A DNA stretch of 64,000 bases from assembly GCF_003755185.1 (NCBI RefSeq), contig NZ_RKIC01000012.1:1-64000 (forward strand), in the 5' to 3' direction. Positions 8,364-16,185 of the stretch are shown piece after piece. This DNA is from Frigoribacterium sp. PhB24. GTDB lineage: Bacteria > Actinomycetota > Actinomycetes > Actinomycetales > Microbacteriaceae. The translations under genes were made by a program, and so were the position numbers. Below the pieces are notes generated by a model. The model saw nothing but the letters and a program-made list of their open reading frames with translations. It did not search any database and was not told the DNA's origin. The first letter of the stretch is position 1, and each line of letters begins with the position of its first letter.

Positions 8364-8938
8364 CCCAGCTCGACGACGAACTGGTCCAGCGCATCGACCA
8401 GCTCGGCGCCACCGCCTGGTCCGGCACCACGTACCGTTACACCACGGCACGACGGGAGCCACTTTCCGGAGCGGGTGCTCGCCTCAATGGTGGCCGGTGG
8501 AACCCGCCCGACATCTTCGCCACCGTCTATTTGGGAGCTCCGCTGAACGCAACAGTGGGTGAGCTCGAGCGTCTCGCCGATTCGCAGGGTTCCACTCCGG
8601 AACGCATGCTGCGTGTGCCCTACGTGCTGCATACCGTCGAGGTCACTGACCTGCCCATCCTGGATCTCACCGACCCCGCCGACCTCGATCGACTCGGTCT
8701 TACGACCGCGGACATCGCCGATGAGGACTGGACAGCATGTCAGTCCATCGGCCAAGCTGCATGGTTCCTTGGGCTCGGCGGAGTGCTTGCTCCTTCCGCA
8801 TCCGGTGCGGGCCTCGTGTTGGCCGCATTCGAAACACGGGCAGTCATCTCGCTCGCCGTTAGCAAGAGCACGCCCTTCACGCCAGAGGTTTTGGCGGTCA
8901 TTAGGGCAACCGGGCAACTCCCTGGAGTAGCGCCGTGA
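8360..8938 (+). CDS. RES-domain NAD+ phosphorylase toxin
   Basis: 192 aa, TTG start overlapping the antitoxin stop. The RES domain fills most of the protein: TTYRYTTARR (Arg26), GARLNGGRWNPPD (Arg46), VYLGAPLNATVGELER (Tyr57, Glu68) and a late GAGLVLAAFETRAVISL strand. RES toxins of the MbcT/Res family kill or arrest the cell by degrading NAD+. The upstream Xre-type gene is its antitoxin. The stop overlaps the next gene's GTG (GTGA), making a three-gene coupled operon, which is unusual because Xre-RES systems are normally two genes. Confidence 0.92.
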   Translation: MTQLDDELVQRIDQLGATAWSGTTYRYTTARREPLSGAGARLNGGRWNPPDIFATVYLGAPLNATVGELERLADSQGSTPERMLRVPYVLHTVEVTDLPILDLTDPADLDRLGLTTADIADEDWTACQSIGQAAWFLGLGGVLAPSASGAGLVLAAFETRAVISLAVSKSTPFTPEVLAVIRATGQLPGVAP

Positions 8939-9441
8939 CCAAGCGGTCCCAACTGGGCCGGCAGAAGTCACGACAGCTAGCGGCAAGCAAGTTCGTTCCT
9001 TACCTCACCGACGCGGTACTCCCTGCCGCGCGCGGTTACCTCCCCGCCGGACCCGACGCCCGGCTTACCGCCTCAGACGTCAAAAGGTTTTGCCGCGAGA
9101 CGGCGTCGGAACCAGGCACCAGAATCGCAGTCCTCGGGGTGCTTAGAGCCCACGCCTCCAATGGTGCGGAAGTAGGCATCTCCGTCACCGCGCTCATGGT
9201 GTCTGTCCTTGGGTTCGCGTTCAGCTTGCTCAATACGATTGCGCGACCCGCCGGCTGGTTAACGGTTGTTCCGATTCTCGAGGCCATAGCCGTCTTCGTC
9301 TTCGCCAGCCTGGTGATCAGGGCTGCAGTCGCTGCGCACTTCCGAAAGATGATCGCAGTGACCTGGCTTGGTGCTTATCAAGATGCCCTCGCTGAAAGAC
9401 CACTCCCCACTGCGACTCTAGCTAGGTTTTGGTCCCGATAG
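8935..9441 (+). CDS. Two-TM protein coupled to Xre-RES operon
   Basis: 168 aa, GTG start inside the toxin stop (4-bp overlap). The N-terminal 75 residues are soluble and basic. Two hydrophobic helices lie at about 80-102 (EVGISVTALMVSVLGFAFSL) and 107-130 (GWLTVVPILEAIAVFVFASL), followed by a short cytoplasmic tail. The layout resembles SLATT-like 2-TM effectors, but I see no decisive motif. Coupled translation with the RES toxin suggests a joint role, for example as a membrane effector or toxin modulator. Its stop codon TAG lies within a GTCCCGATAG repeat that starts a hairpin. Confidence 0.65.
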   Translation: MTKRSQLGRQKSRQLAASKFVPYLTDAVLPAARGYLPAGPDARLTASDVKRFCRETASEPGTRIAVLGVLRAHASNGAEVGISVTALMVSVLGFAFSLLNTIARPAGWLTVVPILEAIAVFVFASLVIRAAVAAHFRKMIAVTWLGAYQDALAERPLPTATLARFWSR

Positions 9442-9482
9442 AGGACCCTTACCGGAGCCTTTCCGGACTGACCTATCGAGAC
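9432..9482. terminator. GTCYCGATAG-family hairpin, copy 4
   Basis: Outer stem GTCCCGATAG (9432-9441) with CTATCGAGAC (9473-9482), inner stem CCGGA / TCCGG. The outer 5' arm contains the stop codon of the 2-TM gene. This is the clearest member of the island's hairpin family and probably terminates the Xre-RES operon. Confidence 0.65.
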
Positions 9483-9795
9483 GGTTTGAGCCATGCGGCT
9501 GCAGGAGAGGATCTGGTGCGCGCGATCGTTCGGCTACCGGACGCCGGCAAGGGCTAAGAACGCCTCCGCCGGTCAGCGAGCTTGCACGAGACCGTGGAGC
9601 CCGCTGAGGAGCGAGCTCTTTGGCTCTGCGTCATCCGAGATGAGCGGATCTCCGGGCGTGTCACCGCCCCGCAGAAATGCTCCGGGATTACGCCAGGGAT
9701 CAGAGCAGCTGCGCGGGGACGTCGGCCAAGACGTCCTCAACCCGCGGGTGTCGACGGTGTCTCGTAGTGACGGAGGGTCGCCTTACGCTCCCGCC

Positions 9796-10131
9796 GTGGG
9801 AGTTCGAGGGTCAGGTGAGACGGCGGCGAACATTCTGCGCCGGCCGATCCCGACGCATCCGTTCGCGGTGCCGCCGGCCCCTGGCACGTTCGGTGTCTGG
9901 CAAATCCGCCGGGACCGTTCCGCACCCCTCGGCTACGTCCTCTCTCGCCACGACCTCGGTGGCATCGTCTACCACTGCTACGCCCACGGCCGAGACGATG
10001 CCGGCGGCCGCCCGTGGCTGCGCCGGAGCGAGAGCCTGAACAGTGCCGTGGCGTGGATGATCCAGCACGAGCGCGAGCTGTCGGCCCTGACGGGCCGGTT
10101 GCACCCCGAGCCGGACGAGTGGCCCTCGTGA
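9796..10131 (+). CDS. Small unknown protein, possibly decayed neighbour
   Basis: 111 aa from GTG 9796; the frame is open further upstream but with poor composition. The part from about residue 15 on is protein-like (THPFAVPPAPGTFGVWQIRR, LGYVLSRHDLGGIVYHCYA, LNSAVAWMIQHERELSAL), without a domain I know. Immediately downstream (10134-10273) fragments such as GLSWFVRHRPKGDTSAYA and TLPEDRIVTSVAPY in shifting frames look like a second small gene broken by frameshifts. This neighbourhood therefore appears to be decaying mobile-element cargo. Confidence 0.4.
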   Translation: MGVRGSGETAANILRRPIPTHPFAVPPAPGTFGVWQIRRDRSAPLGYVLSRHDLGGIVYHCYAHGRDDAGGRPWLRRSESLNSAVAWMIQHERELSALTGRLHPEPDEWPS

Positions 10132-10133
10132 CG

Positions 10134-10273
10134 GCGGTAGCGCCCGGGCCTGAGCTGGTTCGTCAGGCACCGTCCCAAGGGCGACACCAGCGCCTACGCC
10201 GGCCGACGCGATCGACCAGGTGCGCGCCACGCTCCCTGAGGATCGCATCGTGACTTCGGTCGCTCCCTACTGA
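10134..10273 (+). pseudogene. Frameshifted remnant of a small gene
   Basis: One frame gives GLSWFVRHRPKGDTSAYA, the next gives DAIDQVRATLPEDRIVTSVAPY followed by a stop. Read together they look like one short reading frame disrupted by at least one indel. Family unknown; called from composition only. Confidence 0.3.
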
Positions 10274-11095
10274 GGCCGGGAGGGCCGCCAGGGGCCGCGC
10301 GTAGCTTGGCTTCGGTCAGCTTTCCCCCAAGTTGGCCGAGAGCTGCCGGGCGGTCCCTAACCCGCTAGGCAGCAGCAGCCCCCGCATTCCGGCTCCCCCC
10401 AATCGGGCGGGGGCTTCTTCGTGCGCGCGGGCCGTTCTCGAGTCCGGTGCCGGCCCTGGTCACGGCCCGCTGCGCGCTCCCGGGGAGCCGCTGCTCGGTG
10501 CTGAATGCCCTTCCGGCACGTCTTTTTGCCGTGAAGCCTTCGGCGGCTCGGTCGCTGCGCTCCCTCGTAGCCACCTCCGGGTCTCCGTTCAAGTGGCTAC
10601 GCCACCGGCTCCTCCGAGATTTTCGGCACGCGGTCGCAAGCTCCGTTATTTCGCGCCGGAATGCTCTCGCCTGCCGCCTTTCGGGTTGCACTGCACCCTT
10701 TGGGAGGCAGAGACGGTTGACGTCCTCGGCAGGGCACCACGACGACCGTGCGCCTCGAGAGGGAGTAGCAAGCCACCGCTTTACGGTCCGCCCACGACTT
10801 TTAGCTTTACGAGAGGTTTCTCGTGGCAGGGCCAGTGGCAACCGGTGTGGGAGCTGCCCGGGCTTGGAGTAGCGAAAGCGCCCGAGGGAAGCACCCTCGA
10901 CCCGAGGTTTGCGCCTACATTGCCCTGCGGATACGTCGCAGACCATGACGGGCAGCGTTCCATTTGCTCGGCAATGTGTCGGGGATGCGGTCCATGAGTG
11001 GTTCGTGGGCACGGGTCAGAGCAGCTGGACGAGCACGATTGTCTACCCAATGCTCAGAAGCTGTAGCGATCGGCTTGAGTCGCCTCACGAAGACC
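10274..11095. other. Gene-poor, mobile-element-like interval
   Basis: ORFs here on both strands have no domain and inconsistent composition. The interval has a terminator-like hairpin at 10377-10415 and a small palindrome ACGAGA/TCTCGT near 10810-10826. It lies just upstream of the integrase wreck, so it may be a remnant of an integrated element. Confidence 0.4.
10377..10415 (+). terminator. Terminator-like hairpin
   Basis: AGCCCCCGC pairs with GCGGGGGCT across a 21-nt loop, followed by TCTTCG. It lies about 100 bp beyond the broken small gene and could have ended it. Confidence 0.5.
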
Positions 11096-11560
11096 ATGTG
11101 GATGAGCGGGACCTGGCAGTGGATGGAGCGTCACCGGTCGAAGATCACGGCGAGCAGCTACCACTCGGTGGAAAGCGCTTGGCGCATCCACGTTCTCCCG
11201 GAGTGGGGCGGTTACGCGGTCGGCGCGGTTACCAAGCGGCAAGTGGAGGCGTGGCTGACGCAGCTCTCGGCTACGCGCTCGTCATCTTCGTGCTCTGCGT
11301 CGTCATGGAGATCGTCTCCAGCTCGGTGCGCGCCGCCATGCTCGGCGTCGCGCCGACCGGTCGCGGCCTCGGCGACCGCGTCGTGCGACGGGCCACGAGG
11401 AGGCGCGCCGCCGTCGGGTGCGTGAACTGAGACCATCTTTGTCGACACCCCGACAAGTTGTTGCTGCGCGATCTCATCTAGCGCATCGACTACATCGACT
11501 GGACGTCGGCGACCGGAAACGGTGCGTGGTCAATCCGTCCCCGATGGAACGTGGTCTCGG
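11096..11560 (+). pseudogene. Decayed tyrosine recombinase/integrase
   Basis: From ATG 11096 one frame reads a phage-integrase core-binding domain: GTWQWMERHRSKITASSYHS, SAWRIHVLPEWGGYAVGAVT and KRQVEAWLTQLSA. At about 11280 the homologous reading moves to the next frame (LVIFVLCVVMEIVSSSVRAA) and stops at 11430. A later in-frame piece (HPDKLLLRDLI, stop, RIDYID) suggests more of the catalytic domain in pieces. The Arg/His/Tyr catalytic residues are not intact. It marks the accessory island as originally mobile. Coordinates are approximate. Confidence 0.6.
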
Positions 11561-11667
11561 GACTTCGAGAAGTACCCGGCTCTGCCCGCAGGGCATCTCC
11601 TCCGAACCCTGAGCCCGGCTAGCCGTCGCACCGTGCCAAGCCTGCTCGTCAGCATTGATTGCGCGGG

Positions 11668-12843
11668 CTAGGCGAAGCGAGTCGACTTCTCAACGCGTTG
11701 AGCGACGAGGCACACCCCTACGCTCACCAGGCAGAGGGCGGCAGCGATGAGAAATATCCCGGCTTGATAGCCCGGAACGAGAAGCGGTAAGACGGCACCC
11801 AGGATGGAGCCTGTTTGGATGACGGTCATGAAGAGGGCAGCGCCTTGTCCGACATCTCGCCCCGTGACCCGGGCCAAGAGCACCACGCCGATGCTTTGGA
11901 AGCCTGCGGCGAATGCTGCGTAGACCACCTGCGAGGCCAGCAATCCGCCGTACCAGCGGAACACGAACAGCATGCAGAAAGCAATGATGCCGAGGGCGCA
12001 GATTGCTGCCAGAGTTCTGAGCTCCCCCCATTTGGATGTGCAGCGACCGATGAGGGGCAGTAGGGCGAGTTCTGCAACTGCCGTGACAATAAAGAGGGGG
12101 GCGATGGCTTCGCTGGGCATACCCGATTGGATAGCGAAAAGCGGTAGGTAAATGCCGCGGAGGGTGTCCACGCCCTTCATCATCGCGACAACCGCAATCG
12201 CCGCAACGAGAAGGGTTGCCGTTGCTTTGCGTCTCTCGGCTGTGCGTGGTTGGGGCTGCACCCTAGCTCGAACGGGAATGGACCTCGAAAAGTACGGGCT
12301 CCACGCGGTCAGAGCGCAGCAAGTAGCACAAGCCGCGCTCAAGGCGAGCGGGTGAATTCCCGCAAAGGCGGCGGCTGAATAAAGGCCGAGGCCGAGGATA
12401 AAGCCGAGCACCATGGTCTGACGGAGTTTAAAGACGATTCCATCCTGGCTGTCGGGATTCGCGGCAGCGACCCTGCCGAAGACCTGAGGCAAGGACGTCG
12501 TTGTCAGAAGCATCACGGCCGCGCCAAGGTAGAGATAAAAAGGTTTACTGGCACCAAAAAGAAGTACCAAAGTCCCGATCGGCACCAAAGCGGTCGTCAG
12601 TCGCAGAGGGCCGGCCGGGTACCCCCGTCGAGCTACGCGTGGCACGATCCCGAGACTATAAGATACAACGATGACTGCACTGGCGATGAAGTAGCAGACG
12701 ATCTCCAGCTTGCTGAGCCCCGCGGCATTGAGGTGAACCGGTATCGCAACGGAAGTCATTCCGCTAAAAATTGAGGCGGCTAGTAGCAGCACCGAGGGGC
12801 TGAAATGTATCGCTCGAGCGCGCAGGCTCTGCAAGGTACTCAT
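11668..12843 (-). CDS. MFS transporter
   Basis: 391 aa from ATG 12843; the frame is open 89 codons further upstream but that part is polar and not MFS-like. About 11-12 hydrophobic segments run the whole length, with the typical cytoplasmic loop in the middle (ARVQPQPRTAERRKAT) and a motif-A-like basic turn (VPRVARRGYP) after helix 2. It most resembles sugar-efflux or drug-efflux MFS proteins. It is the last gene of the minus-strand cluster with a Ppx/GppA-like, an NDT-like and a GT1 gene, and would export the cluster's product. Confidence 0.8.
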   Translation of the reverse strand: MSTLQSLRARAIHFSPSVLLLAASIFSGMTSVAIPVHLNAAGLSKLEIVCYFIASAVIVVSYSLGIVPRVARRGYPAGPLRLTTALVPIGTLVLLFGASKPFYLYLGAAVMLLTTTSLPQVFGRVAAANPDSQDGIVFKLRQTMVLGFILGLGLYSAAAFAGIHPLALSAACATCCALTAWSPYFSRSIPVRARVQPQPRTAERRKATATLLVAAIAVVAMMKGVDTLRGIYLPLFAIQSGMPSEAIAPLFIVTAVAELALLPLIGRCTSKWGELRTLAAICALGIIAFCMLFVFRWYGGLLASQVVYAAFAAGFQSIGVVLLARVTGRDVGQGAALFMTVIQTGSILGAVLPLLVPGYQAGIFLIAAALCLVSVGVCLVAQRVEKSTRFA

Positions 12844-13161
12844 GGGTAGTTGCCCGCTCGTATCAGTTTCTCTGCCTCCTGTGTTGGGCTCGTTTGCGCT
12901 CACCTGAGGGCCTACTTGTGCGACTGTCTCGCTTGAACCGTGGGCACGACAGATCCCTGGCGCTTGAGAACCAGAATCCAGAACCACGATCCACGGGAAG
13001 CTGACCATGCCGGACGTCTGTTCTCTCGCGCCGAGAGAGGTTTCGGAGTAACGGCTTGTCCGAGTTGTGACGTCCTCGAGACGTGACGGGTAGGCGAGGT
13101 CATTTCGCATTCAGGCCCGCCGCGAAGCGCGCGCACAGATTCAGAAGGCGGAGTTGCGTCA
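12844..13161. other. 318-bp intergenic gap
   Basis: Separates the MFS gene from the Ppx/GppA-like gene on the same strand. No gene; a small palindrome CTCTCG-CG-CCGAGAG lies near 13021-13037. The gap is long enough for a promoter of the transporter gene. Confidence 0.4.
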
Positions 13162-13995
13162 TCAATGTGGCGTCAGCGACTGGTGGACGCCATGCCCGAT
13201 GTTCAGGTCGGCAGGCATGAACCTGTCCAGATCGTTCTGTTCGAGACAAGCAAGAACAATGCAATTCGAGGCCACGGCCCCATCCATCCAGCGAGGATCA
13301 TACGGTGAATTCGCGTGGAGTCGTTTCTCCTCCCAAGCCGCCATATCATCCGCGAAGGCTTTGAAATCTCTGTATGAGCACCATGAATTGGTCATCGGTA
13401 CGCCGAAGTGCTCAAGGTAGGTGCGCTCTCCACCTGTGTATGAAAACAGGCCGAGCCATTCAGGTAGTTGTCGCGCAACGAATGTTTGACACGCCTCGAT
13501 TTGCCTTCGCTCGGGCACATCGGTGAGGCCGAATTCCTTGTTGAGGTCTGATATTCCGAAGGGCAGAAGATGCTCCCTGCCGTCACGGGAAATGATTTGA
13601 ATACTGCCGCCGCCGACGTTGATGGCATCCGTGCCCTTGGCGTCGCTCGAGGTCGACACCGCCAGACGCAGCAACTCCGCTTCGGCTTCTTGGTCGATGA
13701 TCTTGACCCTGAGTCCGAGTCGATCACAAGCGAACGAGAGCGCTTCTCCAAGATCGTGATCTTGCCGAAAGGCGGCAGTAGCAACGGCCTCGACGCTGCG
13801 CATGTCAGGAACATCGGTAAGCACGGAGGCCAAGACTGCCGCCAATTGGTCCACTCCCGAGGCACTCTCCATCACCTGCCAAGTAACAGTCTGTTCCAGC
13901 GTCAGTTCTCCTTCGACCCGTCGATACAACTTCACGCTGTGGCTACCCAGATCCAGGAAATGAGAGTCGCTCATTCTCATAGTGGCCTTCGTCAA
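13162..13995 (-). CDS. Ppx/GppA phosphatase-like ASKHA protein
   Basis: 277 aa. The actin-like ATPase-fold motifs of exopolyphosphatase/GppA proteins are present: phosphate-1 FLDLGSHSVKLYR at about 13-25, VATAAFRQ, and phosphate-2 INVGGGSIQII near the middle. At under 300 residues it lacks the C-terminal HD domain of full-length Ppx. GppA-type enzymes hydrolyse polyphosphate or pppGpp, but the cluster setting suggests a specialised phosphohydrolase. The start could also be the second Met (13977). Only 26 bp separate it from the NDT-like gene, so it is co-transcribed. Confidence 0.8.
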   Translation of the reverse strand: MTKATMRMSDSHFLDLGSHSVKLYRRVEGELTLEQTVTWQVMESASGVDQLAAVLASVLTDVPDMRSVEAVATAAFRQDHDLGEALSFACDRLGLRVKIIDQEAEAELLRLAVSTSSDAKGTDAINVGGGSIQIISRDGREHLLPFGISDLNKEFGLTDVPERRQIEACQTFVARQLPEWLGLFSYTGGERTYLEHFGVPMTNSWCSYRDFKAFADDMAAWEEKRLHANSPYDPRWMDGAVASNCIVLACLEQNDLDRFMPADLNIGHGVHQSLTPH

Positions 13996-14021
13996 CGACG
14001 CCTCGTCTCTGATCGGTCGGC

Positions 14022-14486
14022 CTAGCTCGTCAAGGCTTCGTCGAGAACAAGCCGACGAATGGTGCCGAGCTCGTCATCGAAGCGAAGACCTATCTGCGGA
14101 AACACCTCGTCCAAGGTTCGGCTGTAGCCGGCAATGTTGGGATCGGTCATTGGTTCGAGGGTCAAGATTTGAAGGCCTTGCGCGATTGCGTACCCGACTT
14201 CCATAGACGCTGCCGTTCCGAGGTACCCGTCGACATTGGCAAGAACGAGGAACGACGAACGACGGATCATGGCGAAAATCGAGTCTTGTAGTGCGCGTGG
14301 GTCCTCGATGGGGTCTTCGTCGAGCAGGGCGAATTCCTGCCCGACATTGGTGACGATGTCGCTGACGGGCGCCGTGACTGCAACGTTTTCCGCGATGAGA
14401 GAGCGCTTCAGTGCGATCATCTCGTTGAAATGCTTGCGGTATGAACCACTGATGATCGTCTGCAGGGCCTGGTTGTTTGCGTTCAT
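14022..14486 (-). CDS. Nucleoside 2-deoxyribosyltransferase-like protein
   Basis: 154 aa. The N-terminus TIISGSYRKHFNEMIALKRS matches the nucleotide-binding start of the NDT superfamily (strand, Gly-Ser loop, helix). The motif FLVLANVDGYLGTAASMEVG followed by YAIAQGLQILTLEP resembles the NDT active site, with a D-G...E-x-G pattern whose Glu is the nucleophile. Family members transfer deoxyribose between bases or, as MilB and BlsM, hydrolyse the N-glycosidic bond of CMP in peptidyl-nucleoside antibiotic pathways. It lies 11 bp after the GT1 gene and 26 bp before the Ppx/GppA-like gene. A nucleoside-processing role is inferred. Confidence 0.65.
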   Translation of the reverse strand: MNANNQALQTIISGSYRKHFNEMIALKRSLIAENVAVTAPVSDIVTNVGQEFALLDEDPIEDPRALQDSIFAMIRRSSFLVLANVDGYLGTAASMEVGYAIAQGLQILTLEPMTDPNIAGYSRTLDEVFPQIGLRFDDELGTIRRLVLDEALTS

Positions 14487-14497
14487 GGTTTGTGCCT

Positions 14498-15757
14498 TTA
14501 GATGGAAGCGAAAGTCGAGTGGGGGTTGATGCTTGACGGCGTCGTCAGCAGATCAACCAGTTGCTGGGAGCTCTGGTCGGCAGCGTCCTGGGATGCGGGG
14601 CTGTGAAGACGCGGTGGAAGGTGGTCGAGCGCGGCGCGCACGTCCGACCAAGCAGGCCTATCGCCTGTCACGTCGACTGCAGGGCCCCACACGGGCCCGG
14701 TATTGACGTCCGCATGCATCACAATCGCCCGCCCCAAGCGTTCGGCCCGTTCCCCGTTCGCGGTTCGTTCGGGGTTCGGGCCAGGGAGGACGACGGCAGG
14801 TATGCCCTCAGCGATGCACCGCAGAGTCGTCCCATGTCCTCCGTGATGCACCACAGCGCGGAGGCCCGGCCCTATGGCGTCGAGGTCCCAGAGCGTCCCG
14901 ATCTGCACGCGCCCACGAGAAGGTTCTCCCGGGGCCGCGCCGACCATAGTTTCTCCGGTCGCGATATAGATGCTCCCGTTCCAGTCGGCGAAGGCGGCGA
15001 GAAACTCCTCGTCGGCAGATCCGGCCGTCCTGTAGAACAGCAGATCAGCCGCTCGACTGCCTGAAGTGCTGGCCTGCTTGTTCAGAAGGCCGGTGTGGAC
15101 GATGTCCAGTTCTTCGACATAGGGGCCGACGATCGGCTCGAGTTCTGCTGTGCTAGGAACCGCCATTGTGCCCCGGGCGAAAAGCCACCGCGCGTCATCC
15201 GCAATGGGGTCAATCTCGAGCAAGGCCAGGACCTTGTTGATCGCATCCACAGGCAGCGTCCACGTTGCCGGAATCGTGGAACCGTCGTAGCAGTAGCCGG
15301 GTACTTGGTTGTCTTGGCAGATGGTAGCGAATTGGATTCCCTCTGCCAGGGCGGCGATCACCATCGGAATTCGACAATCGTTGATCACCATCGACGGCGC
15401 AACGTCGCGCAGAGTCTGCCGATCGAGCTCGACCGCTCGCATCAGGACATCGGGGTCGCTCCAGCTCAACCAGGGATCGACGGCTTCGGCCCAGGGCGGG
15501 TACGTCTTCGAGGGCCAGCCAGCAGCCTGGACGTGCTCCATGTGCAGTGAGTTGGAGTAGCCGTAGACGTACGGTTTCCAACCCGCATTGCCAAAAGCCT
15601 CCCCGATCCGAATGAGTCTGGTGATGTGGCCGTTGCCCCGGCCCCAAGACGTCAAAAGAACCGTCTTGCTTGAGCCCGTCAGGTGCTGGGCCGGGTCAAG
15701 CCCAGGGGCCTCGTCCCGCTGTACGGCAACGTCGTGCTTGATTCTCTGATCATTCAC
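14498..15757 (-). CDS. GT1 (UGT/MGT-type) glycosyltransferase
   Basis: 419 aa, GT-B fold. The N-terminal domain begins after about 30 polar residues with TVLLTSWGRGNGHITRLIRI, the acceptor domain start. The C-terminal donor domain contains VQIGTLWDLDAIGPGLRAVV, then HHGGHGTTLRCIAEGIPAVV and LPGPNPERTANGERAERLG, the classic GT1 nucleotide-sugar motif with the conserved His-Gly-Gly. Enzymes of this type glycosylate small molecules using UDP- or dTDP-sugars. It is first in a compact three-gene minus-strand operon. Confidence 0.88.
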   Translation of the reverse strand: MNDQRIKHDVAVQRDEAPGLDPAQHLTGSSKTVLLTSWGRGNGHITRLIRIGEAFGNAGWKPYVYGYSNSLHMEHVQAAGWPSKTYPPWAEAVDPWLSWSDPDVLMRAVELDRQTLRDVAPSMVINDCRIPMVIAALAEGIQFATICQDNQVPGYCYDGSTIPATWTLPVDAINKVLALLEIDPIADDARWLFARGTMAVPSTAELEPIVGPYVEELDIVHTGLLNKQASTSGSRAADLLFYRTAGSADEEFLAAFADWNGSIYIATGETMVGAAPGEPSRGRVQIGTLWDLDAIGPGLRAVVHHGGHGTTLRCIAEGIPAVVLPGPNPERTANGERAERLGRAIVMHADVNTGPVWGPAVDVTGDRPAWSDVRAALDHLPPRLHSPASQDAADQSSQQLVDLLTTPSSINPHSTFASI

Positions 15758-16185
15758 ATCGTCACCGACGTAGATGTGTTGATGTTCGTTTTAGCGATGC
15801 GCAGCGGTCGCCTTCGACCCGAGCTTTTCGTCAAGACCTTGACCCCCTCGTCAATTCTTCTCGCGCCAGGGGAACCAGTAGTGCTTTCCCGTGGCGTCCT
15901 CGAACGTAACCAAGTGTTCACCAAGGCGTCAAGCGTTTGACATCAACTGCTACTTGCCGAACCTGTGCCAATGTAGAGGCACCGCGATACCGGGTGGATC
16001 GATTTTAGTGCGACTTACCGGGCATGTGACGTGCGTGGAGTCGCTCAAATCGTCCATGCCCGGCGGGGGACATCCGTGGGCGAACCTGTCCCATCAGGTG
16101 CGACATGCCACGACGCCATTGCGTCCAAATAGTGTCGTGGTTTCTGGGTCAGTGCGACAGTGCAGTCGATGAATGAGGAGGCTAA
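15758..16185. other. Divergent intergenic region between two glycosyltransferase genes
   Basis: 428 bp with no convincing gene. It contains AT-richer stretches around 15770-15870 and must hold promoters for the GT1 operon (left) and the GT4 gene (right). A strong ribosome-binding site GAGGAGG precedes the right-hand ATG. Confidence 0.5.

Noticed and set aside
10365-11012. 215-codon minus-strand frame
   Set aside because: Basic, low-complexity sequence in a decayed region; no recognisable domain and it overlaps the terminator at 10377.
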